In this document: positions 24,044-32,931 of the stretch, piece after piece | How the letters are laid out: each line of letters opens with the position of its first letter | How positions within the stretch are numbered: the first letter of the stretch is position 1 | The notes under the pieces: model-generated | Database searches by the model: none | The model's input: only the letters and a program-made list of their open reading frames with translations | What the model was told of the DNA's origin: nothing | Assembly (NCBI RefSeq): GCF_052055485.1 | Contig: NZ_CP197171.1 | Location: 2,480,001-2,544,000 of the forward strand | Length of the DNA stretch: 64,000 nt | Direction: 5' to 3' | From: Amphibacillus sp052055485 | Lineage (GTDB): Bacteria > Bacillota > Bacilli > Bacillales > Amphibacillaceae | Program-made: the position numbers and the translations under genes

Positions 24044-24895
24044 TTACTCCTTATTCATATAGTAAAAATAAATATCTTCAATTGTTGGTCTAACAAGCTT
24101 CGCCTCGGCGAAAGGCTTTTCTTCGGCATATACACGATATTTTTTATCAGGAGGATGTCCTGTTTGACTTAAAAGCTTTATTTTTGAAAAATCGAGTTCG
24201 GCACTTTTTTTTATCTTCCAAACCTTACCTTCAAAGGCTTTTATTAAATCATTTTGAGTCGATTGTAATAATAGATCACCATGTCTGAGCAAGAGCAGCT
24301 CATCTGCTTCGCTCACTTCAGTTACCAGCTGAGTAGAGTAAAGGATGATTCGATCCTGAGAAAGCTGTTTGAGTAATAGTCGTAGACTCATTCGTTGCTT
24401 CGGGTCTAAGTGATTAAAAGGTTCATCCAATATCAAAAGCTTTGGATCATTCAATAAGGTTTGTGCTATACCTAATCGTTGTCTTTCTCCAACTGATAAT
24501 TTGGCAACCTTTTTATTCTTTTTGTCAAATAATTCAACGGTTTTAAGTAATTCTTCAGCACGTCTTTTGCCATAATAAGCAGGTAATCCTTTCAAACCAG
24601 CAAGATAATGCAGAAAATCGACAGGAGTCATTGTCGGGATAATGCCAAATTCTTGTGGTAGAAAGCCTAACTGGGCTCGATAGTCTTCTCCTAAATCTTT
24701 CTGTGACACATGGTTAAGCAATATTTCTCCAGTGGAAGCATGCATCGTTCCAGCGATAATAGCTAACAATGAGGTTTTTCCAGATCCATTGGGGCCTGCC
24801 AGACAATAAAGTCCGTTGGTCAAGGAAAAACTAACCTGATCTAAAACGATTTGTTTGTCTCGACGTAAACTAATTTTTCTAGCTATTAACTGCAA
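24044..24895 (-). CDS. ABC transporter ATP-binding protein (paralogue)
   Basis: An ATPase with Walker A GPNGSGKTS, Q-loop LGFLPQEFG, signature LSVGERQRLGIAQT (SVGE in place of SGGE) and Walker B LLILDEPFNHLDP. The switch histidine is replaced: STQLVTEVS stands where STHIVSD is seen in the partner. This subunit may therefore be a weak or inactive ATPase in a heterodimer. A TTG at 24895 has GGGAG at 8 nt; an in-frame ATG at 24910 has no ribosome binding site. Either start overlaps the upstream membrane protein gene. Confidence 0.88.
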   Translation of the reverse strand: MQLIARKISLRRDKQIVLDQVSFSLTNGLYCLAGPNGSGKTSLLAIIAGTMHASTGEILLNHVSQKDLGEDYRAQLGFLPQEFGIIPTMTPVDFLHYLAGLKGLPAYYGKRRAEELLKTVELFDKKNKKVAKLSVGERQRLGIAQTLLNDPKLLILDEPFNHLDPKQRMSLRLLLKQLSQDRIILYSTQLVTEVSEADELLLLRHGDLLLQSTQNDLIKAFEGKVWKIKKSAELDFSKIKLLSQTGHPPDKKYRVYAEEKPFAEAKLVRPTIEDIYFYYMNKE

Positions 24896-25628
24896 TTTTT
24901 TCACTCCCATTTTTTATAAATATCAGCAGAGATATAATGGTGAGACTGCTGCCGATTATGAAAAGCAGCAACCAATGAAAAAAAGTTATTTCACTAACGG
25001 AAATCGTCAGATCTGCTACTTTAAGTAGTATAAAAACAAGTAAGCTAATGATGGCTTGCTGCCCCCAAACTGAAAGAAACGCATTCGTTAAATTAACAAC
25101 AGTTAAGCTGATCCCACTAATCATTGCAAAGGAGGCGACAAAATAGATAATGGTTGTGAGAAAAGATACACTGGTAAACACAGATACAATTGAGCTGATT
25201 CCTACTAATAGCATTAACTCTACCAAGCCTAAAGCGAAACAACGCATTAATAATACACGATGAAAATCAAAACGACAGGATTGTTCAATTTGCCACATTG
25301 AATAAGTGAAACTTTTCATTAACTCAGGTAGCGTTGTTAAGCAAAGTAATACACTAAATGCCATACAATACATAATGGTCGTACTGATAGAAGACTGATC
25401 CATGCTGATCAAAAATAAGGCGGCGACTGTCAGAAACAATTGGACAAGAATAAATCTTAACGATAAGTATCGTAACTGATTCCATAATTCCCCTAATGGT
25501 GACTGATGAAATACTTGGGTGGTCAAGGCTTGTTTTGCTCTTGTTATTGTTTGCTGTTGTTTCTCAGATTCTTCTGTTTGGTAAGTCAATAACGCTGTTT
25601 TTAATTCATCCTTCAAGTCATCTTTCAT
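24879..25628 (-). CDS. Membrane protein in ECF sigma operon
   Basis: A 249-residue protein. It has a charged N-terminal segment of about 55 residues (KDDLKDELKTALLTYQTEESEKQQQ), then six hydrophobic helices in about three pairs. Its stop-start overlap with the ECF sigma gene (TGATG) and the soluble N-terminus suggest it might hold the sigma factor at the membrane as an anti-sigma factor. No zinc-finger anti-sigma motif is seen. It could equally be an accessory membrane subunit of the ABC system. Start chosen for AGGAGG at 7 nt. Confidence 0.75.
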   Translation of the reverse strand: MKDDLKDELKTALLTYQTEESEKQQQTITRAKQALTTQVFHQSPLGELWNQLRYLSLRFILVQLFLTVAALFLISMDQSSISTTIMYCMAFSVLLCLTTLPELMKSFTYSMWQIEQSCRFDFHRVLLMRCFALGLVELMLLVGISSIVSVFTSVSFLTTIIYFVASFAMISGISLTVVNLTNAFLSVWGQQAIISLLVFILLKVADLTISVSEITFFHWLLLFIIGSSLTIISLLIFIKNGSEKIAVNS

Positions 25629-26164
25629 CAATAGTCCTCCTTTAGCTTGGTCTTTAATTTCTCTTGCCCTTGTTTTAATCTAGATTTGACGGTTGATAAG
25701 GGGATGTTTAGAATTCGGGCAATATCCTTTAATTTCAAGTCATGATAATAGCGTAAAATAATGACATCTTTTTGAATGGCAGGTAATGCATCAATCAAAG
25801 TTTTTACCAGTTTTCTTTTCTCATCGACTATCATTTGTTCAACCACGCTATCTTTGCAACTTGAGCTTAAAGATGTAATATCGATCGTGGAAGTAGGGAG
25901 TTGCTTTTTGCTCAAAGTGTTCGTACAAAGATTAACCGCAATGGTCAATAAATAATTGCGAAATTTACCAGTAAAACGATATTCCTTAATGTGATCAACC
26001 AATTTTAGAAAGACTTCTTGAGTTATTTCTTCTGCAAGTTCCTTTTGACCGAAACATCTACGATAGCAATAGCGGAAAATATCATCATAATAAGTTTGAA
26101 TCAACTGTTCTAAAGCAAGTTGATCGCCTTGTTTACTGTAATAGATTAGTAGCCATTCCTCCAC
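25628..26164 (-). CDS. ECF-type RNA polymerase sigma factor
   Basis: A 178-residue sigma-70 family protein of the ECF group. Region 2 covers about residues 15-85 (DDIFRYCYRRCFGQKELAEE, then ITQEVFLKLVDHIKEYRF). Region 4 covers about 125-175 (LPAIQKDVIILRYYHDLKL, then IARILNIPLSTVKSRLKQG). Start is a GTG at 26164 with GGGAGG at 7-nt spacing; the nearby ATG is out of frame. It leads an operon with a membrane protein, two ABC ATPases and an ABC permease. It likely autoregulates the operon in response to an envelope signal. Confidence 0.92.
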   Translation of the reverse strand: MEEWLLIYYSKQGDQLALEQLIQTYYDDIFRYCYRRCFGQKELAEEITQEVFLKLVDHIKEYRFTGKFRNYLLTIAVNLCTNTLSKKQLPTSTIDITSLSSSCKDSVVEQMIVDEKRKLVKTLIDALPAIQKDVIILRYYHDLKLKDIARILNIPLSTVKSRLKQGQEKLKTKLKEDY

Positions 26165-26820
26165 CTGAAAACCTCCCTCACTTATAATTAACAGATTTCC
26201 TTCAAGAAAGTTTTAAAAAGTTTTAAATTTTATACGGCAATAATGAGAGTTTAAGAATACACCTATAGTTTAAATCAAGGGAACAAAGCGTCATGACTCA
26301 AGTGTGTATCCTCATTTCTTTTTTTTTGCAAAAGTTGATTGTATATGAAGGAGGATATTATTAATCTTACCTCCTATACGGTCGCAGATACTCTTTTCTA
26401 TGAGATCAGTATATCAAAAGGAGTAAAATGTTTTCCTATATGTCTACCAAACATGAAATGGGCAGGTCTACTGTAAAAAATCTGAACAGTTGATCATTTC
26501 ACAGCGAAACAAATTGCTGAAAAAATCTATTTTGTGAAACCTGTAGTGGATCTAAAATTAATCATCTGGAAATGAAAGACTCATAGACAGTTAGAAATGA
26601 GAAAAATCCACTGCCAATCTGTTGCTATCAAATGACTTTGTAAAAAGGAGTCACATCAGTTGGAGGAAAGGAAACGATATTCTTCACAGTTCGTTAACAG
26701 ATAAAATAATGATCTTTGTATTCATTCGGACAGGTTGAAAAAGTGCTGTATATGGAAGGCGTAATATTAGGGGGAGAAAGATAGTTATTGATGTTTTTCT
26801 CTCCTTAGTTTATTCAAAGA
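26165..26820. other. Gene-poor gap with possible decayed reading frames
   Basis: No intact gene is visible. Short protein-like pieces occur on the plus strand: one starting MSTKHEMGRSTVKNLN near 26440, and FTAKQIAEKIYFVKPVVDLK near 26500. Each ends at a stop within 20-30 codons, so a decayed gene is possible. A dyad GGGGAGAAA...TTTTTCTCTCC lies near 26772-26804. Nothing is firm. Confidence 0.3.
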
Positions 26821-26824
26821 TATA

Positions 26825-26940
26825 TTTGTAAAACAAAGATAATTATCTTTGTTTTACAAAATAAAAGTTGACAACGTAATTTATTCATTGTAAAATTCAA
26901 ATTGTAAGTAGATAGGATCAAATATATGAAAGCGCTTCTT
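26825..26940 (+). promoter_or_regulatory. 36-bp palindrome, promoter and cre-like site before the first MFS gene
   Basis: Bases 26825-26860 form a perfect 36-bp palindrome with no loop (half-site TTTGTAAAACAAAGATAA). Seven bases later comes TTGACA (26868-26873), then 17 bp, then TAAAAT (26891-26896). Downstream, ATGAAAGCGCTTCTT (26926-26940) matches the CcpA cre consensus with one mismatch. The palindrome is placed as an activator or repressor site; the DeoR product of the same operon is a candidate. Confidence 0.7.
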
Positions 26941-27000
26941 ATATTGATTTCATCTATTTTCATGAAGGAGTAAAAATAATTAAAGACAAAGGAGGCAGAA

Positions 27001-28401
27001 ATGGATAATATGGTTAAGCCAAATTGTGGGGCGCGTATAGATCGGCTTCCTACAAGCAAAATACAATGGAAATTGTTCGGAATTGTCGCTATGGGACTGC
27101 TTGTTAGTTGGAGTAACGCGATTGGTGGATTAGTTTTAGCGCAATTAGCTGAAATTGGATGGACCAATAATAATATTAGTGCGGTTTTTTCTTCATTGAC
27201 AACAGCAGGGATGTTTTTGGGTGCATTGATAGGTGGAATGATAGGAGATAGAATTGGCCGGAGAAATAGTTATCTATTGTTTGTAACTATTCATGTTATT
27301 TCAATGATTGCAGGGGCTTTATCTCCGAACATGACTTTCTTGATCATCGCTCGTACAGTGATGGGATTCGCATTAGGGGCTTTACTAGTTACATTGTTTG
27401 CTGGATTTACAGAATATGTACCTGGTAAAACAAGAGGATCATGGTCAGCACGTGCTTCTTTTATCGGAAATTGGTCTTATCCTATTGTTTCAACAATTGC
27501 AATGATGATTGCACCCTATCTAACAGCAGATATGAACTGGAGAGTACAATTTTTAATCCCAGCAGCATTATCTACGATTCTACTCTTGCTTGTTTTTAAG
27601 AAGTTTCCTGAATCACCTCGTTGGTTAGAATCACAAGGAAGATATGCAGAAGCGGAAAAAATCATGTCGAAGATTGAAAAAAGTGTAGAAGAATCGACTG
27701 GGAAATCATTACCGCCGATCAAAAATGAGCAGAATGCTGAACAACAAAAAAAAGAAGTCATTAATTATTCTGAACTCTTTAAAGGGGAACTACTGAAACG
27801 AGTTATCTTAGGTTCTTTTGTATTGATTGCGATGAATGTGGTGCAATATACCTTGATTAACTGGCTACCAACTATCTTTTTAAGTCAAGGAATTAACTTG
27901 GAAGACTCAGTGTTGCTAAATACAATGAGTATGTTTGGGGCACCGATTGGAATATTTATCGGGATTTTCCTAATTGATCGTTTTCCACGAAAGGTTTTTG
28001 GTCCTTTCTTGCTTGTGGCTATGGCAGTGTTAGGCTATATTTATTCGCTACAAACAAGTATGATCATGATTTCCATTTTAGGATTTTTCTTGATGATCTT
28101 TGTTTATATGTATGTCATGTACGCTTCAGCAGTATATGTCCCGGAGATTTGGCCAACTGCGGCTAAACTAAGAGGAGCTGGATTAGCCAATGCTGTAGGG
28201 AGAGTAAGTGGTATTTTGGCGCCTTATGCAGTCGCTTATCTTCTTGATACGTCTGGTGCGACAGGAGTCTTTACCTTACTAGGGGTTACAGCTATTATTA
28301 CCGCTATTATAATTGGTGTACTTGGTATTGAAACTCAAGGTACTTCAGTTGAGGAAATTGGAAACGTTGATACTTCAATTGAAGAAGTTGTTAATAATTA
28401 A
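27001..28401 (+). CDS. MFS transporter
   Basis: A 466-residue permease of the major facilitator superfamily with 12 hydrophobic segments. Between helices 2 and 3 lies the family motif GGMIGDRIGRRNSY near residue 80, and PESPRW ends the first half before the central loop (about 200-255). This resembles the sugar and aromatic-acid H+ symporters. It probably imports the substrate of the operon. It is a paralogue of the 466-residue carrier at 31509. AAAGGAGG precedes the ATG. Confidence 0.88.
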   Translation: MDNMVKPNCGARIDRLPTSKIQWKLFGIVAMGLLVSWSNAIGGLVLAQLAEIGWTNNNISAVFSSLTTAGMFLGALIGGMIGDRIGRRNSYLLFVTIHVISMIAGALSPNMTFLIIARTVMGFALGALLVTLFAGFTEYVPGKTRGSWSARASFIGNWSYPIVSTIAMMIAPYLTADMNWRVQFLIPAALSTILLLLVFKKFPESPRWLESQGRYAEAEKIMSKIEKSVEESTGKSLPPIKNEQNAEQQKKEVINYSELFKGELLKRVILGSFVLIAMNVVQYTLINWLPTIFLSQGINLEDSVLLNTMSMFGAPIGIFIGIFLIDRFPRKVFGPFLLVAMAVLGYIYSLQTSMIMISILGFFLMIFVYMYVMYASAVYVPEIWPTAAKLRGAGLANAVGRVSGILAPYAVAYLLDTSGATGVFTLLGVTAIITAIIIGVLGIETQGTSVEEIGNVDTSIEEVVNN

Positions 28402-28426
28402 AAATTAGAAAAATGGAGGAGATAGC

Positions 28427-29509
28427 ATGAAGGCATTAGCAAGATATGGGCAAGCATTTGGAGGATACAGATTAATCGATGTTCCTATTCCAGAAATCGG
28501 AGATGAAGATATTCTGGTTGAAATTAAAGCGGCAGCAATTTGTGGTGCAGATATGAAACACTTTAGAGTAGATAATGGTTCTGATGAATTCAATTCTATA
28601 CGCGGTCATGAATTTGCTGGAGATATTGTAAAAGTCGGTTCAAAAGTCAAAGACTGGCACGTAGGGCAACGTATCGTCTCAGATAACTCTGCACATGTAT
28701 GTGGTAAATGTCCATCTTGTGAAAAGGGTGATTTCTTAACTTGTAAAGAAAAAATCAATCTAGGTTTGGATAACAATCGCTGGGGTGGCGGCTTTACTAA
28801 ATATTGTGTCATTCCAGGTGAAATTTTACGGATCCACAAACATGCTATTTGGGAAATTCCTGAAAACCTAGACTATGAAGATGCCTGTGTTTTAGATCCT
28901 ATTAGTAATGCGTATAAAGCAATCGCTCAACGATCTAAATTTTTACCGGGTCAAGACGTTGTTATCACAGGGACAGGTCCATTAGGATTATTCTCAGTTC
29001 AAATTGCTCGTATTATGGGAGCCGTGAATATTGTTGTTGTAGGTTTGGAAGAAGATACGAAGACACGTTTTGCTGTTGCTAAAGAATTAGGAGCCACTCA
29101 TGTCATAAATGGCTCTAAAGAAGATGTCGTAGCGCGTTGTCAAGAAATTTGCGGTAAGGACAATCTTGGTTTAGTTGTAGAATGTTCAGGAGCTAATATT
29201 GCTTTAAAACAAGCAATTGACATGCTACGTCCTAATGGTGAAGTGGTTCGAGTAGGGATGGGTTTTCAACCCTTCAACTATCCAATTAACGATATCACAA
29301 CTTGGGCGATTAGTATCATTGGTCATATGGCTTATGATTCTGAGACATGGCGTAATGCAATCCGGTTACTTGCATCTGGTGCGGTCCGTGTTCAACCAAT
29401 GATCACCCACCGATTGGGTTTATCGGAATGGGAAAAAGGCTTTGAATTAATGGCAAATAAAGAAGCTATTAAAGTTATTTTCCATTATGATTTTGACGAT
29501 GAAGACTAA
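28427..29509 (+). CDS. Zinc-dependent medium-chain dehydrogenase (polyol type)
   Basis: A 360-residue NAD(P)-dependent dehydrogenase of the sorbitol/threonine dehydrogenase group. The catalytic zinc site has CGADMKHF near residue 39 and RGHEFAGDIVKVG near 65. The structural zinc cysteines are HVCGKCPSCEKGDFLTC (about 90-106). The Rossmann motif is ITGTGPLGLFSVQIAR near 185. It likely oxidises a sugar alcohol or sugar to the keto form after uptake. It follows the MFS gene by 25 bp. Confidence 0.88.
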   Translation: MKALARYGQAFGGYRLIDVPIPEIGDEDILVEIKAAAICGADMKHFRVDNGSDEFNSIRGHEFAGDIVKVGSKVKDWHVGQRIVSDNSAHVCGKCPSCEKGDFLTCKEKINLGLDNNRWGGGFTKYCVIPGEILRIHKHAIWEIPENLDYEDACVLDPISNAYKAIAQRSKFLPGQDVVITGTGPLGLFSVQIARIMGAVNIVVVGLEEDTKTRFAVAKELGATHVINGSKEDVVARCQEICGKDNLGLVVECSGANIALKQAIDMLRPNGEVVRVGMGFQPFNYPINDITTWAISIIGHMAYDSETWRNAIRLLASGAVRVQPMITHRLGLSEWEKGFELMANKEAIKVIFHYDFDDED

Positions 29510-29539
29510 GCAATAGATTTTTTGTAGGGGGAGAAAAGT

Positions 29540-30379
29540 ATGTTAGCAAATATGAAGTATTGGGAAGAGAGAGCACAAGAAAATGGTTTTGCCATTCCAC
29601 ATTTTAATGTTTGGAATGCTGAGATGTTGATGGGAGTCATTGACGCAGCAGAAGAAACAAAAGCGCCAATTATTATCTCATTTGGAACGGGATTTACTGG
29701 AAACACAATTTTTGAAGAATTTGCAACTATGATGGTATCAATGGCAAAGCATGCTACTGTACCTGTAGTTACTCATTGGGATCATGGGAGAAGTATGGAA
29801 ATTGTCCAGAATGCTTATAATCATGGGATGAATTCTGTCATGCGTGATGCCTCTTCATTTCCTTTCGAAGAAAATATTCGTTTGACAAAAGAAGTCGTCG
29901 ATTATTTTCATCCACTCGGTGTTCCAGTAGAAGCCGAACTAGGCCATTTGGGAAATGAAACAATCTATGAAGAAGCTTTGGCTGGTTATAAATATACCGA
30001 CCCAGATCAAGCAGCAGAGTTTGTCGCTAGAACGAATTGTGATTCTTTAGCTGTAGCGATTGGAAATATTCATGGAGAATATACTTCTGAGCCTAAAATT
30101 GCCTTTGATGTATTAGAGAAAGTAAGAAAAGCTGTTGATATTCCGATTGTTTTACACGGAGCTTCTGGTATCAGTGATCAAGATATTCAAAAAGCTATTT
30201 CTTTAGGTGTATCTAAAATCAATATTCATACAGAATTATGTTTAGCTGCCATGGATGCAGTAAGAGAAAATCAAAATAACTCATTCTTAGAATTAGAAAG
30301 AGCTGTTCGACAGGCTGTTAAGCGTCGTGCAATAGAAAAAATCTTATTGTTTGGAACAGATAACAAAGCGGACATGTGA
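29540..30379 (+). CDS. Class II aldolase (Fba/GatY family)
   Basis: A 279-residue zinc aldolase. Visible motifs are VVTHWDHGRSME near residue 78 (zinc His), EAELGHLGNE near 132, AIGNIHGEYTSEP near 177, and LHGASGISDQD near 207 where HGGSG is usual. It is related to, but clearly different from, the aldolase at 20299. It should cleave a phosphorylated ketose made by the other enzymes of the region. It ends 170 bp before the DeoR gene. Confidence 0.87.
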   Translation: MLANMKYWEERAQENGFAIPHFNVWNAEMLMGVIDAAEETKAPIIISFGTGFTGNTIFEEFATMMVSMAKHATVPVVTHWDHGRSMEIVQNAYNHGMNSVMRDASSFPFEENIRLTKEVVDYFHPLGVPVEAELGHLGNETIYEEALAGYKYTDPDQAAEFVARTNCDSLAVAIGNIHGEYTSEPKIAFDVLEKVRKAVDIPIVLHGASGISDQDIQKAISLGVSKINIHTELCLAAMDAVRENQNNSFLELERAVRQAVKRRAIEKILLFGTDNKADM

Positions 30380-30548
30380 GTCAATTTGATAGAATAATTC
30401 ATTGAATTCTGTGGTTCATTTGATGTGAACTACAGAATTTTTCTTTTCTTTATTTATGAAAAAAGAATAAAATATTGTTTTTAAGCTTTTTTTCTTTCAG
30501 AAAACAGATTTCTTATGGTAGAATGAAACAATAGTTAGGAGGGTGAAA

Positions 30549-31307
30549 ATGGCTGGTAAAGATAGAGTCTTGCTTATCAAGCAATTATTATTAAATGAAA
30601 AAAAAGTATCAGTTCCAGACTTAAGTAAGAAATTTTCAGTTACAGAAGAAACAATACGACGTGATTTAGATAAGTTAGAAGATGAAGGGTTCCTAACAAG
30701 AACATATGGTGGCGCAGTACTCAACGTTGAAGAAGTTGTTTCGAATGTCCCTTTTTATAAACGGGCAGAGCATAATTTGGAACAAAAACAAAGTATTGCA
30801 ATCACAGCACAAGAAATTCTTAAAACTGCGCATACAATTTTTGCTGATGCTAGTTCAACCGTGATGGAAACCTTAAAATTATTTAAACATCGTGAAGATT
30901 TAACCATTGTAACCAATTCTTCTGAGGCCTTAAAAGAATTACTAGTCTCAGATGTCAATGTGTTATCTACCGGTGGTACTTTGAATAAACGGACATTATC
31001 GTTACAAGGTGATTTAACTGAATATGCTATTAGCGTTTATAATGTTGATGTTGCTGTTATCAGTTGTAAAGGAATTGATTTTGATACAGGAGTGACGGAT
31101 ACGAATGAGGTAGAATGCCGAATCAAAAGACAAATGATTGAGCAAGCAAATGAAGTTATATTGCTGATTGATCATTCTAAATTCAATAAGAAAGCTTTTG
31201 TTCATTTATCTGATATCAAAAATATTACACATGTTATTACGGACAGCAAACCAAGTGAAGAATGGCTGAATTACTTCAGAGAAAATCATATCCAAGTTCA
31301 TTTTTAG
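30549..31307 (+). CDS. DeoR-family transcriptional regulator
   Basis: A 253-residue sugar-sensing repressor. The N-terminal HTH is VSVPDLSKKFSVTEETIRRD near residue 22, then KLEDEGFLTRTYGGAVL. The C-terminal sugar-phosphate binding domain begins near residue 75 and holds FADASSTVMETL and VTNSSEALKELL, with SCKGIDFDTGVTD near 180. It probably controls the MFS, dehydrogenase and aldolase genes around it in response to a phosphorylated intermediate. The ATG at 30549 has AGGAGGG. It is followed by a terminator. Confidence 0.92.
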   Translation: MAGKDRVLLIKQLLLNEKKVSVPDLSKKFSVTEETIRRDLDKLEDEGFLTRTYGGAVLNVEEVVSNVPFYKRAEHNLEQKQSIAITAQEILKTAHTIFADASSTVMETLKLFKHREDLTIVTNSSEALKELLVSDVNVLSTGGTLNKRTLSLQGDLTEYAISVYNVDVAVISCKGIDFDTGVTDTNEVECRIKRQMIEQANEVILLIDHSKFNKKAFVHLSDIKNITHVITDSKPSEEWLNYFRENHIQVHF

Positions 31308-31326
31308 CTGATCGTTTAAATTACAT

Positions 31327-31362
31327 AAAAAAGCAGATGGATTATTATTCATCTGCTTTTTT
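31327..31362 (+). terminator. Terminator after the DeoR gene
   Basis: AAAAAAGCAGATG pairs with CATCTGCTTTTTT across a short AT-rich loop. It separates the two halves of the 27-36.7 kb catabolic region. Confidence 0.9.
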
Positions 31363-31436
31363 GTTTTGAAAAAAAGATAAATAATAAAATTAACACATAT
31401 TTTAACCTTTGTTTCAAAGATTTTTTATTTGAAATA

Positions 31437-31491
31437 TTGACAAACAGTTTGTGTTAACGTAAGATGTACCTATAAAGTGAAAGCGTAAACA
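31437..31491 (+). promoter_or_regulatory. Promoter with downstream cre site before the second MFS gene
   Basis: TTGACA (31437-31442), 17 bp, TAAGAT (31460-31465). TGAAAGCGTAAACA (31478-31491) matches the CcpA cre consensus in all fixed positions and lies just after the transcription start, a typical repression (roadblock) position. AACAGTTTGTGTT lies in the spacer. Confidence 0.8.
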
Positions 31492-31508
31492 AATGGAGGT
31501 GAAAATGG

Positions 31509-32909
31509 GTGATTGAACAAGAAGTAGGATCTAAACTGGATAAACTACCCGTATCTAAATGGCATTGGCAAGTTTTTTTCTTAATTGGATTTAGTCTGCA
31601 AATCAATGGATTTCTGAATTCATCAGGAAGTTCAATATTAGCAGACTTAGTGGATAAAGGCTGGTCCAATAATTATTACAATGCCATTTTCTCTTCAGGA
31701 ATGATGATAGGGTTTTTTCTAGGCTCAATATTGGGAGGTTTTTCAGGAGATAAAATTGGCCGCAAAAAAGCCTATCAGTTAAGTCTTTTGACTTTTGCAA
31801 CTTTTTCTTTCCTCGCTGGTTTATCTTTTAACATTTATTTTTTAATATTCTGTAGAACTGCAATGGGTGTTGGAATGGGGGCCGGTATTGTGATTGGCTA
31901 TACATCTTTTACCGAATTCATGCCCGCAAAAGTGAGAGGAACGTGGTCTGCCAGAATATCATTATTAGGGAATTTTTCCCCGTTAATAGCAGCATTGGTC
32001 AGCTATTTGGTTATCCCGCTATTTGGTTGGAGAATGGTATTTATGATTGGATCAGCTGCTTCATTTATGATGTTGTTCCTAGTCAGCAAATATTTAGACG
32101 AATCTCCTCGATGGTGTGTTCAAAATAATCAAGTGGAAAAGGGAGAAGAAATTTTAGCAAAGGTTGTCACACGGATAGAAAATGAAAAAAATACTTCTTT
32201 AGAATTTGAAGAAAATGAATCCACATACTTACCAAAGCCTGAACAAAAACAGCTCTCAATTAAGTCTTTTTTTAAAAAAGATTTAGGGAAAAGAACGCTT
32301 GTGGCAACAACGGTTTTAATCGCAATGAATATTTCACTTTATACAATTACAGTTTGGATACCCACAATTTTCGTAAACAGTGGAATTGATATATCACAAT
32401 CCTTACTGATGACAACGTTAATAATGATAGGAGCGCCTCTTGGGGTATTTGCATCTACTTTGATCATGGATAAATTCCCAAGAAAATGGCTTGGAGTTAG
32501 TTTGATTCTTATGCTGGCTATTCTCGGATATATTTATTCACTACAGACATCAGAAATAGGGATCATTACAATTGGTACCATTTTGATTTTTGTTTTATAT
32601 ATTTATAATAGTTTTTCATCAGCTGTATACGCTCCAGAGCTTTGGTCGACCCAAACCAAAATGAGAGGTTCAGGTATTTCCAATTCAATTGGTAGAATCG
32701 TAGCCATCTTCACACCCTATGGCATTGCTTGGTTGTTGACGAATTATGGAGTAACAGCAGTATTTATATTCTTAGGTTTACTTTTAGGAGTGTGTGCGGT
32801 TATTCTTGCTTGTTTTGGAATAGAGACTAGACAAAAGTCAGTGGAAGAAATCGCAGGTGAAACATCGAAAAAAGAAGTGAAACAAGAGTTATTAAAAGAA
32901 GCTAAATAA
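31509..32909 (+). CDS. MFS transporter (second copy)
   Basis: A 466-residue 12-helix major facilitator protein, the same length as the carrier at 27001 and plainly its paralogue. It has GGFSGDKIGRKKAY near residue 77, DESPRW near 200 and a matching C-terminal half (YAPELWSTQTKMRGSGISN). The start is a GTG at 31509 with GGAGGT at 8-nt spacing. The nearer ATG at 31505 is out of frame and stops after three codons, so a tiny overlapping ORF sits on the start site. It is the first gene of a five-gene operon. Confidence 0.87.
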   Translation: MIEQEVGSKLDKLPVSKWHWQVFFLIGFSLQINGFLNSSGSSILADLVDKGWSNNYYNAIFSSGMMIGFFLGSILGGFSGDKIGRKKAYQLSLLTFATFSFLAGLSFNIYFLIFCRTAMGVGMGAGIVIGYTSFTEFMPAKVRGTWSARISLLGNFSPLIAALVSYLVIPLFGWRMVFMIGSAASFMMLFLVSKYLDESPRWCVQNNQVEKGEEILAKVVTRIENEKNTSLEFEENESTYLPKPEQKQLSIKSFFKKDLGKRTLVATTVLIAMNISLYTITVWIPTIFVNSGIDISQSLLMTTLIMIGAPLGVFASTLIMDKFPRKWLGVSLILMLAILGYIYSLQTSEIGIITIGTILIFVLYIYNSFSSAVYAPELWSTQTKMRGSGISNSIGRIVAIFTPYGIAWLLTNYGVTAVFIFLGLLLGVCAVILACFGIETRQKSVEEIAGETSKKEVKQELLKEAK

Positions 32910-32931
32910 AATGGGTAAAGGAGAATGATCA

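Noticed and set aside
26814..27167. 117-codon minus-strand frame over the MFS promoter
   Set aside because: It covers the palindrome and promoter and runs antisense into the carrier gene; no ribosome binding site or protein-like pattern.
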